Part shown: positions 15,357-23,088 of the stretch, one piece after another | Position numbering within the stretch: the first letter of the stretch is position 1 | How the letters are laid out: each line of letters opens with the position of its first letter | Source of the DNA: Oscillospiraceae bacterium | GTDB taxonomy: Bacteria; Bacillota; Clostridia; Oscillospirales; Acutalibacteraceae | Direction: 5' to 3' | Assembly: GCA_022650455.1 (NCBI GenBank) | Contig: JALCPO010000008.1 | Span: 1 to 48,072 of the forward strand | DNA: 48,072 bases | Notes under the pieces: model-generated | Told to the model about the DNA's origin: nothing | Databases searched by the model: none | What the model saw: the letters and a program-made list of their open reading frames with translations, nothing else | Program-made: the position numbers and the translations under genes

Positions 15357-17311
15357 CTTTTAACACCTTTTTCTGTTTTTGTTGTTCCGTTCCCATTCTG
15401 CGAACGGTCTCGCACTATTTTCGGGCGGCGGTATTTCCGGTGTTCTTCCCAGACCGTTTCAAACCATTCGTTTTCCTGCGGGACCGTTGGAACATCCTCG
15501 GCGGTGGTTGAAAAGCCGCCGTCTTTCTCCGCTGTGACAAGCCGGACATTCCGCCCGGCGGACTTTGGCGGAAGGACGGCTCCGTCCCTGCCCCGGACCA
15601 GGGCCCCGCCGCGGCTCCCGAAGATTTCCGCCGCCCGCTCCATCGCGTCCAGCACCGCGCTCTGGGTCACAATCATGTCGTACGTTTTGACCAGCAGGGG
15701 CAGCCTGCGGAAATCGCTTACGCCCATCTTTTCGCGGAACGGAACCCGGTACGCGTCCAGTTCCCGTTTCAGGCCGGCGATGCCGGCAAGGTCCCGCACC
15801 TGCGCCGCGGCGCGCGACATGCCGGTCTGCAGCTTTTCCCGCACCGCAGACACGTTATCCTTCCGCCCGACCATTCCGGAAAGTTCTTCCGCCGCTTCGG
15901 CGGCCAGCCTTTCCGGGGGATCCGGCCAGCCGGATGTGTCCGGCCGCGCCTCTTCCGAGGTCCAGGCGATATGCTGGGCGGCCCTCATGGAGCCGACCTG
16001 CGTGGAATTCAGGGCGGAGCCGCCGGGGCGGTGCACCCCGAACGTGCCGGCCGCCTCTCCGGCGACATAAAGTTCTTCCACTGCGGTTTCCCAGTTGGGG
16101 TCCACCTGAATGCCGCCGTTGTGGTGCTGCGCGCAGACGCTGATTTCCAGCAGATCCGTTTCCAAATTGATGGAATGATCCCGGTAAAGCCGGACCGCGA
16201 GCGGATTCATCTTTTTCAGCCTTTCGATCGGCGTGGCCAGAAGCGCGCCCGAGTTTTTCAAATAGCGGTACGCTTCTTCGGAAAGATTTTGAAAGCCTTC
16301 CGCCAGCCCCGCCGGGTTCTTCCGAAAGTCCAGAAAGACTTTCCGTCCCTTGACGGCGGTTTCCTCGTAGACGCACAGGTCGACGCGGGAGGACGCGTCC
16401 TTTTTCGCGGCGTCAAACGGCCACTGATAGCCTTTGAGAAAGACCATATTCACCGCTTCCGCCGGGCTCATCCCGTAATCCGTCAGGAATTCCCGCCGGT
16501 TCCCCTGCGCGTCGACGGAGACATAGCGGGGCAGGACCTGCTGGTAGGTCCCGGAAACGTTCCACCGGAACTTCGTGGAAGCCAGCCCGTACTGCCATTC
16601 CTGAAGATTGGCTCCCTTTGCGCCCGCGCCCAGCAGAGCGCCGGTCATCCCCGTCTGACTGGAAGGATACACCACGTTCCGGTAGCAGGCACTCGGGCCG
16701 CCGGTACACCAGATCACATGGTTGGCGGCGATCACGACAAGGCCGAGGCGGTTCTCCGCCGCAGCCGCGCGGTCCAGGCAGAGGATGCCCCGGACCCGGT
16801 TTTCCGCCTGATAGATCCGGAACGCGGTCAGATGGTCGAGGATCGGAACGCCTTTTCTCCGCACCGAAGCCTCCAGGGCTTCCGTCATGTCGCGGGACGT
16901 CAGGGGGCCCGCCGAGGTGGCCCGCTGGCGCGGGTCGTGGTCGGTCTTGTACCCGACGTAGCGGCCGTACCGATCGGTCGGAAAATCGACGCCGAGGTTG
17001 GCAAGCTTCATGAAGCAGCGAAGGGAATTCGCCGCTTCCGCCAGCGCAATCCGGCCGTCGACTCCGCCGCCGTCGAAAAGGGTCTGCGCCATCTCCGCGA
17101 CCGAATCGCTGCCGTCCGGGCCGATCGAGAGCTTGTAATAGGTCTGTTTGTCACTCCCGGTATTGCGCGAGGTCCCCATGCCGACCCCTTCCGTCAGCAG
17201 CGCGAAGTTTCTCCGCCCCAGGTCGTACAGCCAGTCCGCCGCATTGAACGCGGCCGCCCCGCTTCCGATGACGACGGTGTCGTACGGTAAAAAACGATAC
17301 TCTGTTTTCAT
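15353..17311 (-). CDS. FAD-dependent reductase of the fumarate reductase flavoprotein type
   Basis: This is a 652-residue flavoprotein. The FAD-binding Rossmann motif is VVIGSGAAAFNAADW at the start, and the second FAD segment is GEAAGTFGVHRPGGSALNST near residue 440. The family includes fumarate, urocanate, cinnamate and steroid reductases of anaerobes. No covalent-FMN domain, heme domain or secretion signal is seen, so it is cytoplasmic and needs an electron donor. The ATG at 17311 is preferred (GAGG 6 bp upstream) to one 12 bp earlier. It sits between an SDR gene (8-bp gap) and a coupled membrane protein. The substrate is not predictable from the sequence. Confidence 0.85.
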   Translation of the reverse strand: MKTEYRFLPYDTVVIGSGAAAFNAADWLYDLGRRNFALLTEGVGMGTSRNTGSDKQTYYKLSIGPDGSDSVAEMAQTLFDGGGVDGRIALAEAANSLRCFMKLANLGVDFPTDRYGRYVGYKTDHDPRQRATSAGPLTSRDMTEALEASVRRKGVPILDHLTAFRIYQAENRVRGILCLDRAAAAENRLGLVVIAANHVIWCTGGPSACYRNVVYPSSQTGMTGALLGAGAKGANLQEWQYGLASTKFRWNVSGTYQQVLPRYVSVDAQGNRREFLTDYGMSPAEAVNMVFLKGYQWPFDAAKKDASSRVDLCVYEETAVKGRKVFLDFRKNPAGLAEGFQNLSEEAYRYLKNSGALLATPIERLKKMNPLAVRLYRDHSINLETDLLEISVCAQHHNGGIQVDPNWETAVEELYVAGEAAGTFGVHRPGGSALNSTQVGSMRAAQHIAWTSEEARPDTSGWPDPPERLAAEAAEELSGMVGRKDNVSAVREKLQTGMSRAAAQVRDLAGIAGLKRELDAYRVPFREKMGVSDFRRLPLLVKTYDMIVTQSAVLDAMERAAEIFGSRGGALVRGRDGAVLPPKSAGRNVRLVTAEKDGGFSTTAEDVPTVPQENEWFETVWEEHRKYRRPKIVRDRSQNGNGTTKTEKGVKR

Positions 17312-17319
17312 GGCAAGCC

Positions 17320-18075
17320 TCAAAGCCTCTGAATATGGAATCCGCCGTCCACATCGACATAATTGCCCGTAGTGTACGGGAATTTTCCACTGGCAAAGGC
17401 GCTGACCGCCAGCGCCACGTCTTCCGGCGTCCCCCAGCGGGCGATGGGGAAAACGCCTTCACGGAACAGCTTGTCGTATTTGGACTGTACCTTGCTGGTC
17501 ATGTCGGTCCGGATGACGCCCGGCCGGACCTCGTACACGTTGATCCCTTCCCCGGCCAGGCGGTCCGCATACAGTTTGGTCAGCATGCTGACCCCCGCCT
17601 TGGAAACGCAGTATTCGCCGCGGTTTGTGGAGCTTACTTCGGCGGAACAGGAAGATACGTTGATGATCATCCCCTTTTTCTTTTGCCGGATCATCCGGTT
17701 CGCGACGAGCTGGGTCAAAAACATGTTGCCCCGCAGATTGATGCCGAGCACATAGTCGAAGCTCTCTTCGCTCATGGTCAGCAGATCGGCCCGAACCTTC
17801 GGCGCGACCCCGGCATTGTTGACCAGAAGGTCGATTTTTCCGTAGCGGTCTACGGTTTCCTTCACAATGCGGATCCGGTCGTCATGGTTGGAAATATCCC
17901 CCTGCACAAAGAAATATTCTTTCCCGTTTTCCTCAAACCACTGGAAATGGTCGGAATAGGATTCTTTTCCCCGCGTGCCCACAATCACGACCTGAAAGCC
18001 GTCGGCGGCAAGCTGTCTGGCGATTGCAAGCCCGATTCCGCGGGTTCCGCCCGTCACGATTGCTGTTTTTGCCAT
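17320..18075 (-). CDS. Short-chain dehydrogenase/reductase (FabG-like)
   Basis: This is a 251-residue classical SDR. The cofactor motif TGGTRGIG is at residues 8-15, NNAG at about 88, the catalytic Ser in NVSSCSAEVSS, and Tyr-x-x-x-Lys as YCVSK. RPGVIRTDM follows, and the C-terminus is GNYVDVDGGFHIQRL. The Arg after the first glycines and GTRGKES suggest NADP preference, but this is weak. It interconverts a hydroxyl and a keto group. It lies between an old yellow enzyme and an FAD reductase, suggesting a pathway of alternating C=C reduction and alcohol oxidation on a ring compound. Confidence 0.9.
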   Translation of the reverse strand: MAKTAIVTGGTRGIGLAIARQLAADGFQVVIVGTRGKESYSDHFQWFEENGKEYFFVQGDISNHDDRIRIVKETVDRYGKIDLLVNNAGVAPKVRADLLTMSEESFDYVLGINLRGNMFLTQLVANRMIRQKKKGMIINVSSCSAEVSSTNRGEYCVSKAGVSMLTKLYADRLAGEGINVYEVRPGVIRTDMTSKVQSKYDKLFREGVFPIARWGTPEDVALAVSAFASGKFPYTTGNYVDVDGGFHIQRL

Positions 18076-18098
18076 TTTGCTTTTCCTCCTGATTACTG

Positions 18099-19472
18099 TT
18101 ATTTTTTATCCTTCTCCGCGTTCGCCTGGGCGGCCGCCCGCGCCTTCCGGTAGATCGGAAGATAGACCCCCGCGTCCCTTACGACGCAGCCCGTGCTCCC
18201 GTGGTCCCGCATGATCTGGGTGCATTTGCTGCAGGTGACGCAGACTTTTCTGGGATCCATGGCGCCCTTGGTGAAAATATCGTGCGGAGCGTCCGGATAG
18301 GCGAAACTGGAACGTCCCAGCCCGACCATGCTGCAGGAATGCGACTTGAGATTTGCCGCGCCCGCGTTCGGAATATACTGGCGCAGCCAGCTGTATCCGT
18401 TGCCGATCACCGGGACGCTGCCCGCCGCCTTCTGCGCCGCGCGCGTGAACTCAAACATTTGCGCGATGATCGCAAGCTGCGATTCCTTCGGCGCGGGGAC
18501 ACCCAGGCTCGGGATGTCGAACGGGCGGCCGAACTGCGGATAAATGTAGTAAGGATTGCTGGACGACAGCGCCAGAAGGTCAACCCCGGAAGCAACCAGC
18601 ATCTTGATCAGCGCGACCGGCTCCGTGCTGTCCCATTTCCACATATCGTTGCGGTCGCACCCGAAGCCGTACGGATAGGGATGCGCGTCGAAAACATTCA
18701 GCCTGCACGCGACGATGAAATCGTCGCCGACGGCCCGGCGCACGGCTTTTACCGTCTGGATCAGGAAACGGCTCCGGTTTTCCAGGCTTTCTCCGCCGTA
18801 CTTGCCCTTGCGCGTGAAGCCGCCCAAAAGCTCGCTGACAAGATATTTGTGAACCGCCTTGATATCGACGCCGTCGAATCCGGCTTCTTTGGCAAGCAGC
18901 GCGGCCTCGACGAATTTCCCGGTCAAAGCGTCCAGATAATCGTCGCTTACCACCTGGTCGTCGCGGACCACGCCGTTTCTGGGGTCGAGCAGAGGATCCC
19001 GGAACGCCACCATCGGCTCCGGAGCGTCGACCGGGCGGCTGTAACGCCCGGAATGGGTCAGCTGAAGGATGTGGATCAGGGAAACCCCGTTTTTGTCCTT
19101 CGCCGCTTTTCTGGTCTCCTGGACCAGTTCCCGGAAGGAACCCAGGTTGTCCCGCGTCAGCATCAGGGCGTGCGGATTGGCTTTCCCCTCTTCCACAACG
19201 GTGTTGGCTTCCCACCAGACCAAGCCGGAACCGCCTCCGGCATACCGCAGATACCGGCGTTTTGTCAGCTCCGAGGGCGAGCCGTCCAGATTGCAGTCAC
19301 AGCCTTCCATCGGCAGGACCGCCATGGAGTTGGACGAAGTGCGGCGGCCGATTTTCACCGGCTGCTTCAGCGGGGACAAATCTTCCGTCAGGTCAATCCT
19401 GACGCCCTCTTTTTCAACCTCCTCTTTCAATTCATTCAATGTCCGGAAACGAAACACCTTGTGATTCTCCAT
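18099..19472 (-). CDS. Old yellow enzyme-type NADH:flavin oxidoreductase with Fe-S cysteines
   Basis: This 457-residue protein has an FMN TIM barrel of the OYE class: LTHSGRYS, AGFDGVDIKAVHKYLVSELL, GGESLENRSRF and VIGNGYSW. The C-terminal CVTCSKC followed ten residues later by another Cys matches the [4Fe-4S] ligands of 2,4-dienoyl-CoA reductase and BaiCD/BaiH-type enzymes. The second (FAD/NAD) half found in those ~640-residue enzymes is absent here, so a partner must supply electrons. The ATG at 19472 follows GGAGG by 9 bp. It is the first gene of a four-gene operon divergent from an AraC regulator. It probably reduces an activated C=C bond. Confidence 0.88.
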   Translation of the reverse strand: MENHKVFRFRTLNELKEEVEKEGVRIDLTEDLSPLKQPVKIGRRTSSNSMAVLPMEGCDCNLDGSPSELTKRRYLRYAGGGSGLVWWEANTVVEEGKANPHALMLTRDNLGSFRELVQETRKAAKDKNGVSLIHILQLTHSGRYSRPVDAPEPMVAFRDPLLDPRNGVVRDDQVVSDDYLDALTGKFVEAALLAKEAGFDGVDIKAVHKYLVSELLGGFTRKGKYGGESLENRSRFLIQTVKAVRRAVGDDFIVACRLNVFDAHPYPYGFGCDRNDMWKWDSTEPVALIKMLVASGVDLLALSSSNPYYIYPQFGRPFDIPSLGVPAPKESQLAIIAQMFEFTRAAQKAAGSVPVIGNGYSWLRQYIPNAGAANLKSHSCSMVGLGRSSFAYPDAPHDIFTKGAMDPRKVCVTCSKCTQIMRDHGSTGCVVRDAGVYLPIYRKARAAAQANAEKDKK

Positions 19473-19778
19473 ATCTTTTTTCCTCCACAAATTTCTTTTT
19501 TTATACGGAATGACACGGTCGCCTACGATTATAAAAGAAACAGAGCGGGTACGATATACAGGGAATTGCCCTATAATACACTTTTCTTGTTTTTCCTTGT
19601 TGCTTGTTATTAGATTGATCCAGATTTTGTCGATAGTATTTGGATAGATTCAACAAAAAATTCCATCCTGTTTTTTGACTGCCGAAAGAGAATATGGTAT
19701 AAATGGTATAAAATGAATAGTATACGAAAAGGGGCCGGGCATCCGGTTCCCTGCAAAACAGGAGAAGGCGGTGGAAAT
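19473..19778. promoter_or_regulatory. Divergent control region between OYE operon and AraC regulator
   Basis: Rightward, TTGACT, a 17-bp spacer and TATAAA (19675-19703) should start the AraC transcript near 19710. Leftward, TATAAT (19528-19533) lacks a good -35, which fits an activator-dependent promoter. An imperfect palindrome AGGGAATTGCCCT at 19560-19572 lies between them and could be an AraC site. Confidence 0.5.
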
Positions 19779-20684
19779 ATGAATACGGCTGCGGAGGCAA
19801 ACAGCATCAGCTCCCGGGAATCCGCGTACGCCTATTACGACGAGAGCCTCCAAAAGGTTTCCCTCGGAGTCCATCATCATACGCAGAACGAGATGATCTT
19901 CGTCAAGGAAGGCAGCTGCGTGTTCACAATCACCGGCAGGCCGTACGTCATCAAGGCGGGCCAGATCCTTCTCATCAGCGCGCTGGAAAACCATTCCACG
20001 CAGGTGCTCGAAGTCCCTTACCGGCGGTATGTATTCGTATCCTCCATGCATCTGTGCTCCGATTATATCCACGACCAGGTCCTGGAGTCGGCCTATATTT
20101 TCAGCCACCAGCAGCAGGGGGCGGTCACGCTTTCTCCCCGGCTGGCGGAAGAGATCGAGCGCGACTTCAAGGTTCTGGTCAGCGAAACAGCCGACCGTAT
20201 GCAGAAATGGGAGGAACGCAGCGCCGGGATCCTGTTCGATATTCTGATTCAGCTTTACCGCATGGACCCGAGCCTCTTCCTGCAGGAAACGAATCAGAAA
20301 AACCTGAATCTCATTTTCAGCATCAAAGATTATCTGGACAAGCATTTCGACGAGCCGCTGAACCTGGAAACCATCGCGCAGAAATTTTTCATCAGCAAAT
20401 ATTACCTTTCCCATCAGTTCAAAAAGATCATCGGCTACGGCTTCCGCAACTATATCCAGCTTTTGCGGATCCACAAAGCGAAGGTTTTGCTGCAAAGCAC
20501 AAATATCTCCGTAAACGAAATCTGCTGCCGGGTCGGATACGACAATATCAACTACTTCATCCATCTGTTCAAGGAAGAAGAAGGGCTGACGCCCTTCCAG
20601 TACCATAAATTGTATTTCAGCCGCGGAAATGACCCCCGAGAACCCGCCGCGCATCCGGATCTTCCGGAACATCGCCGGAATTGA
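19779..20684 (+). CDS. AraC-family transcriptional regulator
   Basis: The protein has 301 residues. An N-terminal cupin-like sensor (VHHHTQNEMIFVKEGSC, GQILLISALENHST) is followed by the C-terminal double helix-turn-helix (LETIAQKFFISKYYLSHQFK; VNEICCRVGYDNINYFIHLF; GLTPFQYHK). The ATG at 19779 is chosen because GGCGGTGG lies just upstream; an earlier ATG at 19713 would fall at the predicted transcription start. It is divergent from the OYE-SDR-FAD operon and is presumably its activator in response to the pathway substrate. The ligand is unknown. Confidence 0.9.
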   Translation: MNTAAEANSISSRESAYAYYDESLQKVSLGVHHHTQNEMIFVKEGSCVFTITGRPYVIKAGQILLISALENHSTQVLEVPYRRYVFVSSMHLCSDYIHDQVLESAYIFSHQQQGAVTLSPRLAEEIERDFKVLVSETADRMQKWEERSAGILFDILIQLYRMDPSLFLQETNQKNLNLIFSIKDYLDKHFDEPLNLETIAQKFFISKYYLSHQFKKIIGYGFRNYIQLLRIHKAKVLLQSTNISVNEICCRVGYDNINYFIHLFKEEEGLTPFQYHKLYFSRGNDPREPAAHPDLPEHRRN

Positions 20685-20688
20685 AACA

Positions 20689-20738
20689 CAAAAGCCGGGG
20701 CAGCCGACACGTTTTTCGTGTGGCTGCCCCGGCTTTTG
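20689..20738. terminator. Bidirectional terminator between AraC and CAP-domain genes
   Basis: A long stem (CAAAAGCCGGGGCAGCC with complement, inner ACACG/CGTGT) encloses a TTTTT loop. A and T tracts on both flanks serve the convergent genes at 19779-20684 and 20785-21774. Confidence 0.85.
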
Positions 20739-20784
20739 ATTGGCCGTTATGGATTGTACTGCATTGCTTCCGCGGAAGGACCTT

Positions 20785-21774
20785 TTACCCGATGAAATGC
20801 TGGGTCCAGTAATAGGTGCCGCTCGAATTCCGCGCAACGCCGACGCCGATCTTGGTGTAGGAAGCGTTCAGGATATTCGCCCTGTGGCCCGGCGAATTCA
20901 TCCAGCCGTTCATGACCTGCGCCGGGGACGTCTGCCCCATCGCGATGTTCTCGCCCGCGGTGCGGTAGCTGACGCCGTACTGCTTCATGAGGTCAAACGG
21001 GGAGCCGTAGGTCGGGGACGTATGGCTGAAATAATGATTCTTCGCCATATCCTGCGATTTCAGCGTCGCGGTTTTTGTGATGGCGGAGTCGACGGACAGA
21101 GCGGCAAGTCCGTTTTTGGCGCGTTCCGAGTTGACAAGGCTCACGACTTCATTCTGGAACGCGGAGTAACCGGAACCGGAGGTCTGGGAAGAGGACGGGG
21201 TGGAAGCCGGCTTGGAGGAAACCGTTTTGGAGCTTGTTCCTCCGGATGTGCCGGAGCTGCTCTTCCCGCAGAGGGACTTCAGGACGCTGTTGACCCAGTC
21301 GTTATAGGAAACGCTCTGCGTATTGGAAGACGTCGGACAGTTTTTCCCCGCGTAATAGTACCGATAGGCCTTGGATGCGGCCGGCGTGCCCTGCGGCGAG
21401 ACGGCACCGGTCGAACTGCCGCTTTTCACGGCCGCGCCGGAGTTCGGGCAGTTCTTGCTTTGTGCGGAAGAAGCGGTTCCGTTCCGGACGCTTTTTCCCG
21501 TTTCGGCGGAAACGGAAGCGGCGGCGGAAGAGGCCTGCGGGCAGGAACCGGACGCTTTGGCCCGGCTCAGGGCCTCTTGAACCGCAGACGAAATGGCTGC
21601 GGATTTGGAACAGGACGAGGACGCCGGCACCGCCGCCGTCTTTGTGACGGCGTTCTGCGGGAGGGCCGCCGCTGTCTGCAGCGTACCGGTGGAAAGGTTC
21701 CCGCTGGCCGCATACGCACCGACACTTCCGCTGACGAGCAGCGTGGCAACGAGCGCGATTACCTTACGTTTCAT
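20785..21774 (-). CDS. Secreted CAP-domain (SCP/PR-1) protein with Ser/Ala/Cys-rich linker
   Basis: This 329-residue protein has a signal peptide (MKRKVIALVATLLVSGSVGAYA). The middle ~160 residues are low-complexity Ser/Ala/Thr with scattered cysteines (SCSKS, SCPQAS, NCPNSG, NCPTSS, LCGK). The C-terminal CAP domain has VSLVNSERAKNGLAAL, HYFSHTSPTYGSPFD, GENIAMGQ, GWMNSPGHRANILNASYTKI and YWTQHFIG. Bacilli and clostridia carry such proteins (YkwD type) in the envelope or spores; their biochemical role is unsettled. Residue 1 is taken as the second Met of the frame. Two near-identical palindromes lie upstream. The cysteine-bearing linker is unusual and may crosslink. Confidence 0.88.
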   Translation of the reverse strand: MKRKVIALVATLLVSGSVGAYAASGNLSTGTLQTAAALPQNAVTKTAAVPASSSCSKSAAISSAVQEALSRAKASGSCPQASSAAASVSAETGKSVRNGTASSAQSKNCPNSGAAVKSGSSTGAVSPQGTPAASKAYRYYYAGKNCPTSSNTQSVSYNDWVNSVLKSLCGKSSSGTSGGTSSKTVSSKPASTPSSSQTSGSGYSAFQNEVVSLVNSERAKNGLAALSVDSAITKTATLKSQDMAKNHYFSHTSPTYGSPFDLMKQYGVSYRTAGENIAMGQTSPAQVMNGWMNSPGHRANILNASYTKIGVGVARNSSGTYYWTQHFIG

Positions 21775-21819
21775 ATGCAATCTCCCTTCGTTTTCGGCAA
21801 AATTATGGTACGATGAAAG

Positions 21820-21864
21820 TTACATGCTTGTAATCTGAACTGCATTTTTATTACAAGTTTGTAA
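21820..21864. promoter_or_regulatory. Pair of TTACAnnnTTGTAA-type palindromes upstream of the CAP gene
   Basis: TTACATGCTTGTAA (21820-21833) and TTACAAGTTTGTAA (21851-21864) share the same outer half-sites. They are 31 bp apart centre to centre, about three helical turns. They lie 46-90 bp before the CAP gene's start, fitting a dimeric regulator binding on one DNA face. The regulator is unknown. Confidence 0.5.
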
Positions 21865-21977
21865 CATTTACAAACTCATCTTACCATGCACGCATCCAAA
21901 TGGCAACCCACAAAATCTGCCAGCCGAAGGAAGGCCGGGGATCCTTTTCCGGATCTCCTCCCGGTCCGCCGACACAG

Positions 21978-22018
21978 GCAAGGGCCGCCGAAACGCTCAG
22001 CGTTTCCGCGGCCCTTGC
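21978..22018. repeat. GC-rich 41-bp hairpin without U-tract
   Basis: The arms GCAAGGGCCGC-GAAACGC and complement enclose a 3-nt loop, with one mismatch. It lies 27 bp beyond the stop of the gene at 22046-22318 on its 3' side. It may be an mRNA 3' end or a weak terminator. Confidence 0.55.
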
Positions 22019-22045
22019 AGCGAAGTCCCCCAAAAGCCTTGGGGA

Positions 22046-22318
22046 TCAGGCGACACCGTGTTTGACACGGTCCCGTTCTTCCGCCCTTTTCGCATCGTTC
22101 CAGCGGTCCATAGTTCCAACCAGATAACCCGTGATCCGGCGGATCCGCTCAAAGGGAACCGGCTCGAATTCATACGTCAGATTCACATACTCTCCATCGA
22201 CTTCAATCCGCAGGGATTTCAAAGCTCGATTCGGATACCGACCGGCAATATGCTCCACATAGCGGTTGATCTCCTGTTCCGGCAAATCCCCGCCGACAAC
22301 GGTAATATTCTTGCTCAT
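22046..22318 (-). CDS. Small protein resembling the NrdD C-terminal segment
   Basis: This 90-residue soluble protein has no cysteines. The C-terminal half VPFERIRRITGYLVGTMDRW followed by NDAKRAEERDRVKHG resembles the tail region of anaerobic ribonucleotide reductases (NrdD: RITGY..WN..K..E..RVKH). Small proteins of this kind occur alone in clostridia, often carrying the NrdD name. Without the radical glycine or the zinc cysteines it cannot be a reductase by itself. The second Met (22318) is used because AAAGGG lies 9 bp upstream, whereas it directly abuts the first Met. The role is unknown. Confidence 0.6.
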   Translation of the reverse strand: MSKNITVVGGDLPEQEINRYVEHIAGRYPNRALKSLRIEVDGEYVNLTYEFEPVPFERIRRITGYLVGTMDRWNDAKRAEERDRVKHGVA

Positions 22319-22465
22319 TGGAAACATCCCTTTCTTTTCAATATCTTAAACATACACCATATTGTGTTAAAAGTCAATAGAATGCGCATATATTGAATCT
22401 TCCGCACCGACCAGGCACCCGAACCATGGGCGCCTGCACAGGGGGCCGGCGCGGGGCCTGTCGGA

Positions 22466-22570
22466 TTACCAGAAACGGCGGCAGCGGCGGCAGCAGCCTC
22501 TACGGAATCCGCAGCCTCTGCGGCAGCAGCCCCAGCTGCGGTAGTAACTGCAGCAACTCCAGCAACGCAT
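22466..22570 (-). CDS. 34-residue Cys/Arg-rich peptide
   Basis: This very short gene begins MRCWSCCSYYRSWGCC and ends RRCRRFW, with 9 Cys and about 11 Arg in 34 residues. Cysteines recur as CC or CxxC every 4-7 residues. It is supported as real by GGAGTG 7 bp before the ATG and by a sigma-A promoter (TTGACA, 18 bp, TAATAT) 33 bp further upstream. I do not recognise the family. Arg/Cys-rich peptides of similar look occur among spore-coat or metal-binding small proteins of Firmicutes, and a nucleic-acid-binding role is also possible. Confidence 0.6.
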   Translation of the reverse strand: MRCWSCCSYYRSWGCCRRGCGFRRGCCRRCRRFW

Positions 22571-22602
22571 CAAAAATCACTCCTTTCCGGGTTTCTACCA
22601 CT

Positions 22603-22632
22603 ATATTATGCGCTCCGGAAGCAGCCTGTCAA
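22603..22632 (-). promoter_or_regulatory. Promoter for the Cys/Arg-rich peptide
   Basis: TTGACA (consensus -35), an 18-bp spacer and TAATAT read leftward, placing the start about 25 bp before the ribosome site of the 34-residue ORF. Confidence 0.6.
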
Positions 22633-22828
22633 AATTGGGATTTCCAATGAAAAGCCCCCCGGGGCCGGTTATCCGGGAACAAAAAGAGCGCGGACAGATT
22701 TTTGCATAAACTTTCCGGAAAAAGCGGAGGAATGTCCGCCATGTTACTTTAATTCCATTTAATTCAAAGAAAATCTTGGTATTATGATAGTATCGATACC
22801 GAAAAAAGGAGAAAGGTGAGTTGCTGCA

Positions 22829-23005
22829 ATGACATCGGAAGAGCTGAAAAAAATCGACAGATTTATCCGCGAAATTCCATATCCCTTCGGTAAAAACTAT
22901 CTCCTGTTTAAAAAAATCATGAAGGAAACGGCAAACGGCCGCCAGATAGCCGTGTCGGATGTAATCCGGCAATATGTGGACTGGAAGGACAGCAAGGGAT
23001 CCTGA
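22829..23005 (+). CDS. 58-residue protein of unknown function
   Basis: This small charged protein (MTSEELKKIDRFIREIPYPF, then KNYLLFKKIMKETANGRQIA, SDVIRQYVDWKDSKGS) is probably all-helical. It has no Cys, no membrane segment and no recognised motif. AAGGTGAG precedes the ATG by about 8 bp and a U-tract terminator follows at 23018, so it looks like a genuine monocistronic gene. It is convergent with the gabT operon end. Confidence 0.6.
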   Translation: MTSEELKKIDRFIREIPYPFGKNYLLFKKIMKETANGRQIAVSDVIRQYVDWKDSKGS

Positions 23006-23017
23006 GCATAAAAAACG

Positions 23018-23042
23018 GGCCGGCGCCAAATTGGCACCGGCC
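23018..23042 (+). terminator. Terminator of the 58-residue gene
   Basis: A stem GGCCGG-C-GCCAA with complementary TTGGC-A-CCGGCC is followed by TTTTC, 12 bp after the stop codon. Confidence 0.8.
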
Positions 23043-23088
23043 TTTTCTTAGCCGCCCGCGGCGGGAACGCTAAAGTTATCCCCCGACG

